Below are positions 33,701 through 42,344 of a DNA stretch of 64,000 bases, one piece after another. Under the pieces are notes generated by a model. The model saw only the letters and a program-made list of their open reading frames with translations. It did not search any database and was not told the origin of the DNA. This DNA is from CAKSQL01 sp045649415 (GTDB lineage Bacteria > Bacillota > Clostridia > UBA1381), in contig JAZRPY010000022.1 of the NCBI GenBank assembly GCA_045649415.1, positions 1-64,000 of the forward strand. Reading direction: 5' to 3'. Positions within the stretch are counted from its first letter, which is position 1; every line of letters starts with the position of its first letter. The translations under genes were made by a program, and so were the position numbers.

Positions 33701-35056
33701 ATGAAGTCAAAAACTACATTTATCTGTTCGGAATGTGGGTATCAAACTGCGAAGTGGCTTGGAAAATGTCCCGGTTGTAATGGTTGGAACACTCTTGTTG
33801 AAACTATTGTTGCCGACAAAAAAGATGCTCTGTTATCAAACCGTGAGCAAAGAAAACCATCACAAGTAAGCAAAATAAAAGAAATCACAACTACTCAGGA
33901 GGAAAGAATCAAAACAGGCTCAAAAGAGCTTGACAGGGTTTTAGGTGGTGGACTTGTTAAGGGCTCATTGATTTTAGTTGGTGGTGACCCAGGAATTGGT
34001 AAATCTACCCTGCTTTTACAAATATGCCAGAGTGTTAATAAAAAGGTTTTATATATCTCGGGAGAAGAGTCAGAAAGACAGATTAAAATCCGTGCAGAAA
34101 GACTTGGAGTTTCCTCCGAAGATATCTATGTTGTGTCCGAAACAGATGTGGAGGCAGTTATTGAATGCATTCTGTCAATCAAGCCTGACATTGTTATTAT
34201 TGATTCAATCCAGACTATGACAATGGATTTAATCTCCTCAGCAGCTGGTAGTGTACCACAGGTAAGGGAAGCAACCAATGCATTTATGAAGATTGCAAAA
34301 AACGAAAATATAGCAATGTTTATTGTAGGGCATGTGACCAAAGACGGAGCTATTGCAGGTCCGAGAGTTCTTGAGCATATGGTGGATTGTGTACTATATT
34401 TTGAAGGGGACAGGCAGTTGTCCTTCAGGATTCTCCGTTCAGTTAAAAACCGATTTGGTTCAACCAACGAAATTGGTGTTTTTGATATGAAAAACGAAGG
34501 ATTAGTTGAGGTTGAAAACCCGTCTGCTGCACTATTAGAGGGCAGAAACAGTCAATGTTCAGGCAGTAGTATTGTATGTTGTCTTGAGGGAACAAGAGGC
34601 GTTTTAGCAGAGGTTCAGGCACTCGTTACAGCAACAGGCTTTGGAAATCCAAGGCGTATGTCGTCAGGAATTGATTTGAACAGAGTGATTTTAATGACTG
34701 CAGTATTAGAAAAAAGAGCCAATATCCAACTATCTGCATCCGACATATATATAAATGTTGCAGGAGGATTAAAAATTGACGAAACTGCAGTGGATTTGGG
34801 GCTTTGTGCTGCAATTGCAAGCAGTCTTAAGGATTTCGTTATTCCTCCTCACTATGTGTTTATCGGTGAAGTTGGATTGGGTGGAGAATTAAGAGCAGTT
34901 TCAAATATAGAAAAGAGAATTTCAGAAGCCAACAAGCTTGGATTCAAAACTGCAATTGTACCCAAGCAATTAACCAAGGGATTAAAAACTCCTGCCGGCT
35001 TTGAGGTGATTGGAATGGCAAGCCTGTCGGATGTTATTAAATTTTTGAAAAACTAA
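33701..35056 (+). CDS. radA: DNA repair protein RadA/Sms
   Basis: 451 residues from ATG 33701 (AAAGGAG upstream; an in-frame ATG at 33620 lies inside the promoter). N-terminal zinc finger CSECGYQTAKWLGKCPGC, RecA-like ATPase with GDPGIGKST, the RadA-specific KNRFGSTNEIG motif and a C-terminal Lon-like domain (VAGGLKIDETAVDLGLCAAI). A helicase-like factor for branch migration in recombination. Confidence 0.96.
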   Translation: MKSKTTFICSECGYQTAKWLGKCPGCNGWNTLVETIVADKKDALLSNREQRKPSQVSKIKEITTTQEERIKTGSKELDRVLGGGLVKGSLILVGGDPGIGKSTLLLQICQSVNKKVLYISGEESERQIKIRAERLGVSSEDIYVVSETDVEAVIECILSIKPDIVIIDSIQTMTMDLISSAAGSVPQVREATNAFMKIAKNENIAMFIVGHVTKDGAIAGPRVLEHMVDCVLYFEGDRQLSFRILRSVKNRFGSTNEIGVFDMKNEGLVEVENPSAALLEGRNSQCSGSSIVCCLEGTRGVLAEVQALVTATGFGNPRRMSSGIDLNRVILMTAVLEKRANIQLSASDIYINVAGGLKIDETAVDLGLCAAIASSLKDFVIPPHYVFIGEVGLGGELRAVSNIEKRISEANKLGFKTAIVPKQLTKGLKTPAGFEVIGMASLSDVIKFLKN

Positions 35057-35064
35057 GCTCTATA

Positions 35065-35095
35065 TCGCAGGAGAATCTCTCCTGTGATTTTTTTT
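35065..35095 (+). terminator. Terminator of radA
   Basis: TCGCAGGAG pairs with CTCCTGTGA (35065-35073 with 35079-35087), loop AATCT, then TTTTTTTT. Confidence 0.85.
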
Positions 35096-35157
35096 GAATA
35101 AACCTTGAAAAATATGGCAATTATATATACTGAACTAACATGAAAGGACTTGACATT

Positions 35158-35538
35158 ATGAATATTAAAAAGAGGTATATTCTTTCATTGTCATTAGCTT
35201 TAGTATGTATGATTGCAGGGGTTAGTGCATATATATCATACGACAACACAATAAAATCAAACAAAGAGCCTGAAAATATAAATAATGAAAAACTAAACAA
35301 TGAAATAGCCGACGATGAGCATACAATGGTCTTTTCCCCACCAATTTATTATTGTGTTAAAAGCAACGAGAATTTCTTGCTTCTTTATGAAATAGACGGT
35401 GAATATAAAAAAATTGTAAAGAGCTTTTCCTATAACCCGAAAATGTTTCCCGACGAGGATAAAAGGTTGTTGGAATCAGGAATAAATGTTGATTCTTTAG
35501 AGGAAAGCATAAAAATAATTGAAAATTTCATAAGTTAA
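35158..35538 (+). CDS. BofC-like sporulation protein
   Basis: 126 residues from ATG 35158. N-terminal membrane anchor/signal (~6-26), then an extracytoplasmic domain: YYCVKSNENFLLLYEIDGEY ... LLESGINVDSLEESIKIIENF, following the BofC C-terminal domain pattern (Y-vk-y-g-iavy ... Lp-gi-v-s-eEl--iLEDy). BofC regulates the SpoIVB checkpoint in the forespore intermembrane space of Bacillus. The match is by pattern and the protein is short, so the assignment is moderate. Confidence 0.6.
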   Translation: MNIKKRYILSLSLALVCMIAGVSAYISYDNTIKSNKEPENINNEKLNNEIADDEHTMVFSPPIYYCVKSNENFLLLYEIDGEYKKIVKSFSYNPKMFPDEDKRLLESGINVDSLEESIKIIENFIS

Positions 35539-35587
35539 TATATCTTAATATTTTAATAATTGGTATATATTAGATAATAGGAGAAAA

Positions 35588-35644
35588 ATGAAGAAAATAA
35601 AAGATAACGAAAGATATTATCGTTTAATTTACTTTTTCATTTGA
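35588..35644 (+). CDS. Possible 18-codon small ORF upstream of groES
   Basis: TAGGAG five bases before ATG 35588; the peptide begins MKKIKDNERYYRLIYF and ends after 18 residues. It lies before the groES promoter. A good ribosome site is the only support, and it may be chance or a remnant of a longer gene. Confidence 0.2.
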   Translation: MKKIKDNERYYRLIYFFI

Positions 35645-35653
35645 ATACTATCC

Positions 35654-35681
35654 TTGCAATTAAAAATAAAAAAGTTATAAT
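35654..35681 (+). promoter_or_regulatory. Promoter of groES-groEL
   Basis: TTGCAA (35654-35659), 16 bp, TATAAT (35676-35681), immediately upstream of the CIRCE operator. Confidence 0.75.
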
Positions 35682-35688
35682 ATATTTA

Positions 35689-35715
35689 TTAGCACTCTAC
35701 AAGGGAGAGTGCTGA
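35689..35715 (+). promoter_or_regulatory. CIRCE operator (HrcA-binding)
   Basis: TTAGCACTC, nine bases, GAGTGCTGA: the CIRCE inverted repeat with a single mismatch in the last arm (consensus GAGTGCTAA). HrcA is expected to repress groESL here. hrcA is not in the window. Confidence 0.95.
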
Positions 35716-35779
35716 TAAATATTTTAGGGGTGCATAATGTTAAATATTATATTTATGAAATTAAAAAGGAGGAATTTTT

Positions 35780-36064
35780 ATGAAAATCACACCATTAGCT
35801 GACAGAGTTGTTATTAAGATGCTGGAAGCTGAAGAAACCACAAAAAGTGGTATTATACTAACAAGTCAGGCTAAAGAAAAGCCACAAATTGCTGAAGTTA
35901 TTGCAGTAGGTCCTGGTGGAATGGTTGACGGAAATGCTGTTGTTATGGAGGTTGCAGTAGGAGATAAAGTACTTATTTCTAAGTATGCAGCAACCGAGGT
36001 TAAGATTGACGGTGAGGAGTTTATGATTTTGCGTCAATCTGATATTTTAGCAAAGGTTATGTAA
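35780..36064 (+). CDS. groES: Co-chaperonin GroES
   Basis: 94 residues. Begins MKITPLADRVVIKMLEAEET, mobile loop TKSGIILTSQAKEKPQ, GPGG roof loop and C-terminal ILAKV. It caps the GroEL ring. AAAGGAGGA precedes ATG 35780. Confidence 0.97.
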   Translation: MKITPLADRVVIKMLEAEETTKSGIILTSQAKEKPQIAEVIAVGPGGMVDGNAVVMEVAVGDKVLISKYAATEVKIDGEEFMILRQSDILAKVM

Positions 36065-36088
36065 GTTTTCAAAGAAAGGTGATATATT

Positions 36089-37717
36089 ATGGCAAAACAA
36101 ATAATGTTTGGAGAAGAAGCAAGAAAGGCCTTGCAAAACGGCATCGACCAATTAGCAGATACTGTTAAAATTACATTAGGCCCTAAGGGCAGAAATGTTG
36201 TTCTTGACAAAAAATTCGGTGCACCACTAATCACAAATGATGGTGTTACCATCGCAAAAGAAATCGAGCTTGACGATCCATTTGAAAATATGGGTGCACA
36301 ATTGGTTAAAGAGGTTGCAACAAAAACAAATGATGTTGCAGGTGATGGTACAACAACTGCTACACTTTTGGCACAGGCACTTGTTAGAGAAGGTGCTAAA
36401 AATGTTGCTGCAGGTGCAAATCCTATGATAGTTAGAAAAGGTATTCAAAAGGCTGTTGATGTTGCAGTTGAGGAATTACTAAAGACTGCTCAGAAGGTAA
36501 AGGGCAAGGAGGATATCGCAAGAGTTGCCGCAGTATCTGCTGCTAATGAGGAAATTGGTGAGCTTATTGCAGAGGCAATGGAAAAGGTAACAAGCGATGG
36601 TGTAATCACCGTTGAAGAATCAAAAACTGCTGAAACATATTCAGAAATTGTTGAGGGTATGCAATTCGACAGAGGCTATATCACTCCCTATATGGTTACT
36701 GACACAGATAAAATGGAAGCAGTATTGGATGACGCTTACATCCTTATAACTGATAAAAAGATTTCTAATATTCAGGAAATTCTACCATTATTGGAGCAAG
36801 TTGTTCAATCAGGCAAGAAAATGCTTATAATTGCAGAGGATATTGAAGGTGAAGCTTTATCAACATTGATTGTTAACAAGCTTCGTGGTACATTCATCTG
36901 TGTTCCTGTCAAGGCTCCAGGCTTTGGTGACAGAAGAAAGGAAATGTTAAGAGATATTGCAACCCTAACAGGTGGTGAGGTTATTTCCGAAGAGCTTGGA
37001 CTTGATTTGAAAGAAACTCAGATTTCACAACTTGGTCGTGCAAGACAAGTGAAAGTCCAGAAGGAAAACACAATTATTGTTGACGGAGCAGGAAATCCTG
37101 AAGAAATTAAGGCTCGTGTTCAACAAATCAAAAACGAAATCGAAAACACAAACTCAGATTTTGACCGTGAAAAACTTCAGGAACGCCTTGCTAAGCTTGC
37201 AGGTGGTGTTGCAGTAATCAAGGTTGGTGCAGCAACTGAAACTGAAATGAAGGAAATGAAGCTTAGAATTGAAGATGCTTTATCTGCTACAAAAGCTGCA
37301 GTTGAAGAAGGTATCGTTGCAGGTGGTGGAACAAGCTATATAAATGTAATTGACAAGGTTTCTGCTTTAGCAGATGAAACTGATGGCGACGAAAAAACAG
37401 GTGTTCAAATCGTTATCAAAGCGTTAGAGGAGCCTGTTCGTCAGATTGCAAAGAATGCAGGTCTTGAAGGCTCCGTTATTGTTGACAAGGTAATGAGCAG
37501 CAAAAAGGGTATCGGCTACAATGCATTAACTGAGGAATATGTTGATATGCTAAAGGCAGGTATCGTTGATCCTGTTAAGGTAACAAGAAGTGCATTACAA
37601 AATGCATCAAGTGTTGCTGCAATGGTGCTTACAACTGAAAGCTTAGTAGCTGATAAGCCTGAGCCAAAGCAAATGGTACCTCAAATGGACCCTAACGCAA
37701 TGGGTGGAATGTATTGA
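36089..37717 (+). CDS. groEL: Chaperonin GroEL
   Basis: 542 residues, normal length. ATP-site TLGPKGRNVVLDKKFGAP and the DGTTTAT loop near 87, ending with a GGM-type tail (MGGMY). It folds proteins in the cytoplasm with GroES; 24 bp downstream of groES under CIRCE/HrcA control. Confidence 0.98.
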   Translation: MAKQIMFGEEARKALQNGIDQLADTVKITLGPKGRNVVLDKKFGAPLITNDGVTIAKEIELDDPFENMGAQLVKEVATKTNDVAGDGTTTATLLAQALVREGAKNVAAGANPMIVRKGIQKAVDVAVEELLKTAQKVKGKEDIARVAAVSAANEEIGELIAEAMEKVTSDGVITVEESKTAETYSEIVEGMQFDRGYITPYMVTDTDKMEAVLDDAYILITDKKISNIQEILPLLEQVVQSGKKMLIIAEDIEGEALSTLIVNKLRGTFICVPVKAPGFGDRRKEMLRDIATLTGGEVISEELGLDLKETQISQLGRARQVKVQKENTIIVDGAGNPEEIKARVQQIKNEIENTNSDFDREKLQERLAKLAGGVAVIKVGAATETEMKEMKLRIEDALSATKAAVEEGIVAGGGTSYINVIDKVSALADETDGDEKTGVQIVIKALEEPVRQIAKNAGLEGSVIVDKVMSSKKGIGYNALTEEYVDMLKAGIVDPVKVTRSALQNASSVAAMVLTTESLVADKPEPKQMVPQMDPNAMGGMY

Positions 37718-37758
37718 TAAAAAAACAAAAATAGGATGTAAATAAAAAGTCCTTTCGA

Positions 37759-37790
37759 AAAATGAAGGTTTAAAAGCCTTCATTTTTTTA
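37759..37790 (+). terminator. Terminator of groESL
   Basis: AATGAAGG pairs with CCTTCATT, with flanking A/T pairs and a TTTTTTT tail. Confidence 0.8.
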
Positions 37791-37802
37791 TTTTAAAAAA
37801 AG

Positions 37803-37845
37803 AAAAACAAAACGGAGTTTATTAAAAACTCCGTTTTGTTTTTTT
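37803..37845. terminator. Bidirectional terminator between groEL and the ABC transporter
   Basis: Long stem AAAACAAAACGGAGTT with its complement around TATTAAA; T runs on both strands serve the convergent operons. Confidence 0.85.
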
Positions 37846-37870
37846 AGGATTTTATCTACATCCATATTTT

Positions 37871-38644
37871 TTAGTTTCCACATTCAACGCTGATTTCATT
37901 GAAAATCTTTAAATAATTGTCAATTCCAAAGCTATCTCTCTCAGCGCCTGAGATATCAAGAACCTTTTTCCCCTCATGCATCATAACAGACCTTGTTCCA
38001 AATTCAACTGCGTGTCTTAAATTATGAGTGACCATCAGGGTTGTAATATTTTTTTCTTTGACAATTTTATCGGTAAGCTCCATAACAATATCACTTGATT
38101 TCGGGTCTAACGCAGCCGTATGCTCGTCGAGTAAAAGTAATTCAGGAGTTTTCATTGTTGCCATAATCAAGCTTAATGCCTGTCTTTGACCTCCTGATAA
38201 GCTTCCTGCCTTAGCATTTAATCTATCCTCAAGTCCCATACCCAGAATTTTAAGTTGTTCTCTATAGAATTCTTTTCTGCCTGTGTTTAAGCCCATGCCC
38301 AGGCCATACATTTTACCTTTATTGTCTGCAATGGACATATTTTCAAATATAGTCATAGAAGGACAGGTTCCAATTGAGGGATTTTGGAAAACTCTTGCAA
38401 TTTTTCTTGCCCTTTTATAGTTTTTATCCCTTGTTATATCAATATCGTCTAAAATAACCTTTCCACTATCACATAGGATATCTCCTGAAATTATGTTCAA
38501 AATAGTGGTTTTTCCAGAGCCATTGCTACCAACAACTGCCACAAACTCACCTTTTTTTATTTCAAGATTGAAGTTTTGAAAAAGGATATTTTCATTTATT
38601 GTTCCTGCATTGAAAACCTTATCAATATTTTGTAATTTAAGCAT
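37871..38644 (-). CDS. ABC transporter ATPase, TrpZ-like
   Basis: 257 residues. Walker A GSNGSGKTTILN near 37-48, signature LSGGQRQALSL, Walker B LLLLDEHTAALDP, and the switch His in MVTHNL. It energises the permease encoded just upstream, whose gene it overlaps by 8 bp. Third gene of the binding protein-permease-ATPase operon; its expression should depend on the leader at 40.6 kb. Confidence 0.92.
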   Translation of the reverse strand: MLKLQNIDKVFNAGTINENILFQNFNLEIKKGEFVAVVGSNGSGKTTILNIISGDILCDSGKVILDDIDITRDKNYKRARKIARVFQNPSIGTCPSMTIFENMSIADNKGKMYGLGMGLNTGRKEFYREQLKILGMGLEDRLNAKAGSLSGGQRQALSLIMATMKTPELLLLDEHTAALDPKSSDIVMELTDKIVKEKNITTLMVTHNLRHAVEFGTRSVMMHEGKKVLDISGAERDSFGIDNYLKIFNEISVECGN

Positions 38645-39536
38645 CCTCCTTCACAACTCCCTTCTTTTGTGATTTCTTGAATTTTGTATTATTCAAAATC
38701 AAGGTTACTACGAATAAAATTGTTATAACAAGGTTTGTGTCTGAGGATTGCAGTCCTGAGCTTATTGCAATAGTTATACAAGCCTTGTATATAATCATAC
38801 CAACAATAACCCCTGTTGTGAGTTTAAAGAAGGTAAGCTTTTTAAATATAGTAGTGCCTATTATAACTGCAGCAAGTCCCATAACCAATATACCTGTACC
38901 TGATGTTATATCAAATTGCATATTTCTTTGACAACTCAAAGCTCCCGACAATGCCACAAGTGCATTTGCAATCGCAAGACCTACAATTTTTACGCTCCCA
39001 GGATTTTTAGCCAAGGTAACAACGAGTCCTTCATTGTCGCCAACGCTTCTTAGTAAAAATCCGGACTTGGTTCTTAAATACCAATCAAGCACGAGCTTTA
39101 CAACTATAGCTACAACAATTATCCACACAAGATACTTATATGGAAGCATCCATTGTGGAATATTATCTGCAAAAATCGAAAATATAGTCTCTTCCTGCAT
39201 CAAGAATTTATTTGGCGCACCCACAATTCTATAATTAACAGAATATAGTGCTGTCATCATAAGTATGCCCGACAATAAGTCCTTAATTTTTAGTTTAACA
39301 TGCAAAACACCTGTGATTGCACCTGCTATTGCACCTGAGAGCATAGCAACAATCAAACAAATCCAAGGATTAACTCCCTTTAAAATCAATGCAGTTGAAA
39401 CTGCCGCTCCCAAGGGAAATGTTCCGTCAACTGACAAATCAGGAAAATCAAGAATTTTATAGCTTATGTAAATACCCATAGCCATTATTCCGAATATTAA
39501 GCCTTGTTCAATAATTCCGATAATTATACCGTTCAA
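38637..39536 (-). CDS. ABC transporter permease, TrpY-like
   Basis: 299 residues, ~8 membrane helices; motif SVDGTFPLGAAVSTALILKG and the EAA-like VGDNEGLVVTLAKNPGSVKIVGLAIANALVALSGAL typical of branched-chain-type permeases paired with PF04392 binding proteins. 12 bp after the binding-protein gene. Confidence 0.9.
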   Translation of the reverse strand: MNGIIIGIIEQGLIFGIMAMGIYISYKILDFPDLSVDGTFPLGAAVSTALILKGVNPWICLIVAMLSGAIAGAITGVLHVKLKIKDLLSGILMMTALYSVNYRIVGAPNKFLMQEETIFSIFADNIPQWMLPYKYLVWIIVVAIVVKLVLDWYLRTKSGFLLRSVGDNEGLVVTLAKNPGSVKIVGLAIANALVALSGALSCQRNMQFDITSGTGILVMGLAAVIIGTTIFKKLTFFKLTTGVIVGMIIYKACITIAISSGLQSSDTNLVITILFVVTLILNNTKFKKSQKKGVVKEDA

Positions 39537-39548
39537 CTATAACACCTC

Positions 39549-40547
39549 TTAATCAATAATAACAGCAGTTATTTCGTCTGCTAAATCCTCAGGAATGTTT
39601 ATTCCTAATTCGTTTGTAACACTTGTGTTCACAGTTATTCTGCTTTCCTTAATTGTTTCGAAAGGAATGGTTGAGATATCCTCGCCACCTAACACTCTTG
39701 CAGCCATTTCGCCTGCCTGAATACCTAATGCATAATAGTCAAGACCTGCAGATGCAATACATCCATTCTTAACCTGCTCTTCCTCTGAGCCGAACACAGG
39801 AATTTTCTTCTCCTTTGCCTTTTCAAGAACAACTGACAAAGCAGATACAACTGTATTATCGGTAAGGTTAGATAAGCAATCAACCTCATTTAATAAAATA
39901 TCTGCTGCCTGTGTAACCTCTGCTTGCTTTGCAATACCTCTGTCTATGATTTCAAAGCCGTACTTTGGTGCTAAAACCTTATAAATGTTTATTGTACTTA
40001 TTGAATTTTGCTCACTTGTTGTGTAAATTATACCAATCTTCTTCGCATCAGGCATAACCTTTCTTATAAGCTTCAATTGCTCTTCCACTGGTAAAAGGTC
40101 ACTGATACCTGTAATTCCTGACATAGGCTCACTTTCTGCCTTTGCAAGACCTGCTGAAACAGGGTCTGATACTGCATTGAAGATTACAGGGATGTTCTTT
40201 TCATAACAAGCCACATATAATGCTTGTGCAGATGGTGTTGCAATTCCACACACCAAATCCATACCACTATTTGCGAAAGTCTGCGCAATCTGAGTGTTCA
40301 TAGCATCATTTCCTTGTGCTGCCTGATACTCAATCTCGAGATTTGTTCCTTCCTCGTAGCCCTTATTTTTCAAGCCTTCAATAAAACCATTTCGGCAATT
40401 GTCAAGTGATGGATGGTCGGCATATTGTGTGATACCGATTTTATAAACCTTGTCACCTAAATTTGTTACCTCATTTTTTGCACCACAGGATGATAGCATT
40501 GCTATTCCCATAACAGCTAAAATAATTTTTGCGATTGTTTTTTTCAT
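39549..40547 (-). CDS. ABC transporter substrate-binding lipoprotein, TrpX-like
   Basis: 332 residues. Signal peptide with lipobox MLSSCGA, then a two-lobed binding protein of the ABC_sub_bind family: YKIGITQYADHPSLDNCRNGF, GTNLEIEYQAAQGNDAMN, IPVIFNAVSDPVSAGLA. Streptococcal homologues (TrpX) are predicted tryptophan-binding proteins and some clostridial ones take aromatic amino acids, so an aromatic substrate is likely but unproved. AAAGAAAGGAAG before ATG. First gene of the operon, behind a leader terminator. Confidence 0.88.
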   Translation of the reverse strand: MKKTIAKIILAVMGIAMLSSCGAKNEVTNLGDKVYKIGITQYADHPSLDNCRNGFIEGLKNKGYEEGTNLEIEYQAAQGNDAMNTQIAQTFANSGMDLVCGIATPSAQALYVACYEKNIPVIFNAVSDPVSAGLAKAESEPMSGITGISDLLPVEEQLKLIRKVMPDAKKIGIIYTTSEQNSISTINIYKVLAPKYGFEIIDRGIAKQAEVTQAADILLNEVDCLSNLTDNTVVSALSVVLEKAKEKKIPVFGSEEEQVKNGCIASAGLDYYALGIQAGEMAARVLGGEDISTIPFETIKESRITVNTSVTNELGINIPEDLADEITAVIID

Positions 40548-40576
40548 AATAAAACTTCCTTTCTTTTTTTTTAAAT

Positions 40577-40615
40577 AAAAAAAATGCCTCTTTGACAGAC
40601 AAATTCAAAGAGGCA
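40577..40615 (-). terminator. Leader (attenuator) terminator of the ABC transporter operon
   Basis: On the minus strand TGCCTCTTTGA (40615-40605) pairs perfectly with TCAAAGAGGCA (40595-40585), 11 bp, 9-nt loop, then eight Ts (40584-40577). It lies between promoter and first gene, so it must act as a conditional terminator. Confidence 0.85.
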
Positions 40616-40686
40616 ACAAAATAAAATTCATATGTAAAAAAATCTAATCTCGTCTATTCTCTTCAAATCTCATCCAATCTAATCTT
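40601..40686 (-). promoter_or_regulatory. TRAP-like leader: nine 5-nt repeats overlapping an antiterminator
   Basis: From 40686 down to 40642 the minus strand is nine pentamers with no gap, each a triplet ending in G plus two spacer bases. Central triplets are GAG three times, UAG three times, and AAG, UGG, UUG once each. This is the (G/U)AG-NN pattern bound by the tryptophan-sensing protein TRAP (MtrB). Repeats 4-6 contain AGATTTGAAGAG (40670-40659), which can pair over 12 bp (three G-U) with CTCTTTGAATTT (40612-40601), the left arm of the terminator. Binding to the repeats would free that arm and cause termination. Confidence 0.6.
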
Positions 40687-40691
40687 TTTAT

Positions 40692-40720
40692 ATTATACAA
40701 CATAATTTTAAACTTGTCAA
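40692..40720 (-). promoter_or_regulatory. Sigma-A promoter of the ABC transporter operon
   Basis: TTGACA (40720-40715), 17 bp, TATAAT (40697-40692). Transcription should begin right at the repeat array. Confidence 0.88.
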
Positions 40721-40736
40721 CTATAATTTTAAATTT

Positions 40737-41576
40737 TTATTCCTTATGATATAAATTATACACTTCTCTTTTTGACATATTTCTGTTAAGAGATGTTTGT
40801 TTGATTGCATCTTTTGAGGTCATTCCTCTTTTTATATACTCATCAACTTGTTCTTCTAAAGATAATTCACTCCACCATTCATCTTCAGTCTTTTCCACTT
40901 TTTCTCCGCCTTCAACAATCAATACATACTCTCCTCTTGGGCTATTATCTTCATAATATGCTGTTGCTTCCTTAATTGTCATTCTTAAAATTTCCTCGTG
41001 GAGCTTTGTCAATTCCCTTGCTAATGCAATTTTCCTATTCCCACCGAACACCTTTTCCATATCCTTCAATGTGTCCTTTAATTTATGTGGTGCTTCATAA
41101 AAAATCATAGTTTTATTTTCGCCCTGAACATCAAGAAGCTCATTCATTCTCTGCTTTTTATTAGCATTTAAAAACCCAATGAATGTGAAATGTTTTGTTG
41201 ACATTCCTGATAAAATCAATGCATTTATTGCGGCAACAGGTCCTGGAATAGAGGTCACCACAATGTCATTTTCCACGCATAGCCTAACCAAATCTTCACC
41301 GGGGTCAGATATTGCAGGAGTTCCTGCATCCGATACCAATGCAATGTTCTTCCCTTCCTTTAAAAGCTTGATTATATATTCTCCCTTTTCAAATTTGTTA
41401 TGTTCATAATAGCTTGTTAACTGCTTGGTAATACCAAAATGATTTAATAATTGCAATGTTCTCCTTGTATCCTCACAAGCAATTATATCAACACTTTCCA
41501 ATATTTCAAGACATCTTTTTGATATATCCGAAAGATTTCCGATGGGAGTTGCGCATAAATATAACATTCCACTCAT
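40737..41576 (-). CDS. rsmI: 16S rRNA 2'-O-ribose C1402 methyltransferase RsmI
   Basis: 279 residues. GMLYLCATPIGNLSDIS start, ACEDTRRTLQLL, SDAGTPAISDPGEDLV and SIPGPVAAINALILSG are all RsmI/SAM-methylase signatures; it 2'-O-methylates C1402 in the decoding centre. Last gene of the long minus-strand run, 3 bp after the TrmN-type gene. Confidence 0.95.
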   Translation of the reverse strand: MSGMLYLCATPIGNLSDISKRCLEILESVDIIACEDTRRTLQLLNHFGITKQLTSYYEHNKFEKGEYIIKLLKEGKNIALVSDAGTPAISDPGEDLVRLCVENDIVVTSIPGPVAAINALILSGMSTKHFTFIGFLNANKKQRMNELLDVQGENKTMIFYEAPHKLKDTLKDMEKVFGGNRKIALARELTKLHEEILRMTIKEATAYYEDNSPRGEYVLIVEGGEKVEKTEDEWWSELSLEEQVDEYIKRGMTSKDAIKQTSLNRNMSKREVYNLYHKE

Positions 41577-41579
41577 TTT

Positions 41580-42311
41580 TTAATCCTCACATTTTTCATA
41601 TATCATTTTTAATTCCTGACTTTCCTCGCCCGATTCGTCCTTAATAAACAATGGCGGCATAATTCTAATTTCTTCTTCGCCAAATAAAAGTCCTTCAACC
41701 AGAAACAAAACAGGCTCACTGTCTTTGTCAGGAAAAACAAGCCTTAATCGTTTAGGCTCAATTCTATATTTTTTCATACACGCCAATGCCTCTGCCATTC
41801 TGGTCGGCCTATGTATCATAAAAAATCTACCCTTTAAGCTCAACAATTCACTTGCTGATTTGATAACATCCTCTAATGTGCATAAAACCTCGTGACGAGC
41901 TATCACCTTTGAATCTTTATCATTCAAAACTGCAGACCCAAGCTTCATATACGGAGGGTTACAGGTTATTATGTCAAAAGAACGCTTACCAAAAAGCGTG
42001 GTTGCATTTTTAATATCATCACAAACAGGGAAAACTCTATCAGACAACCCATTTAGCTCCACTGATTTTTTAAATAGGTTATATGAATTTTCCTGAATTT
42101 CTATACCATAGAGCTTAGAAATATTTGTTTTTCCCGAAAGGAGTATTGGAATTATTCCATTTCCTGAGCATAAATCAAGGGCATTTTTACCACGGCACTT
42201 TTTCGAAAAATCAGCTAAAAGTATTGCATCTGTGCCGAATTTGAAGTCCTCATCACTCTGCACAAGAACTAAATTATTGCATTGTAAATCCTCAACAATT
42301 TCCTTAGACAT
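41580..42311 (-). CDS. tRNA1(Val) adenine-N6 methyltransferase-like protein (TrmN6/YabB family)
   Basis: 243 residues from ATG 42311 (GAGGAAAA upstream). Rossmann methylase: DLCSGNGIIPILLSG (SAM motif I), YGIEIQENSY, and the N6-adenine motif ITCNPPYMKLG. In Bacillota this gene commonly precedes rsmI, as here. E. coli YfiC/TrmN6 methylates A37 of tRNA-Val; the substrate in this organism is inferred. Confidence 0.88.
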   Translation of the reverse strand: MSKEIVEDLQCNNLVLVQSDEDFKFGTDAILLADFSKKCRGKNALDLCSGNGIIPILLSGKTNISKLYGIEIQENSYNLFKKSVELNGLSDRVFPVCDDIKNATTLFGKRSFDIITCNPPYMKLGSAVLNDKDSKVIARHEVLCTLEDVIKSASELLSLKGRFFMIHRPTRMAEALACMKKYRIEPKRLRLVFPDKDSEPVLFLVEGLLFGEEEIRIMPPLFIKDESGEESQELKMIYEKCED

Positions 42312-42344
42312 TATAATTTTCCTCACATATACCAAATTTACAAA

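Noticed and set aside
40641..40686. Reading the pentamer array as simple AT-rich low complexity
   Set aside because: The G every fifth base is kept over nine units while other positions vary, and the array overlaps an antiterminator; a functional explanation fits better.
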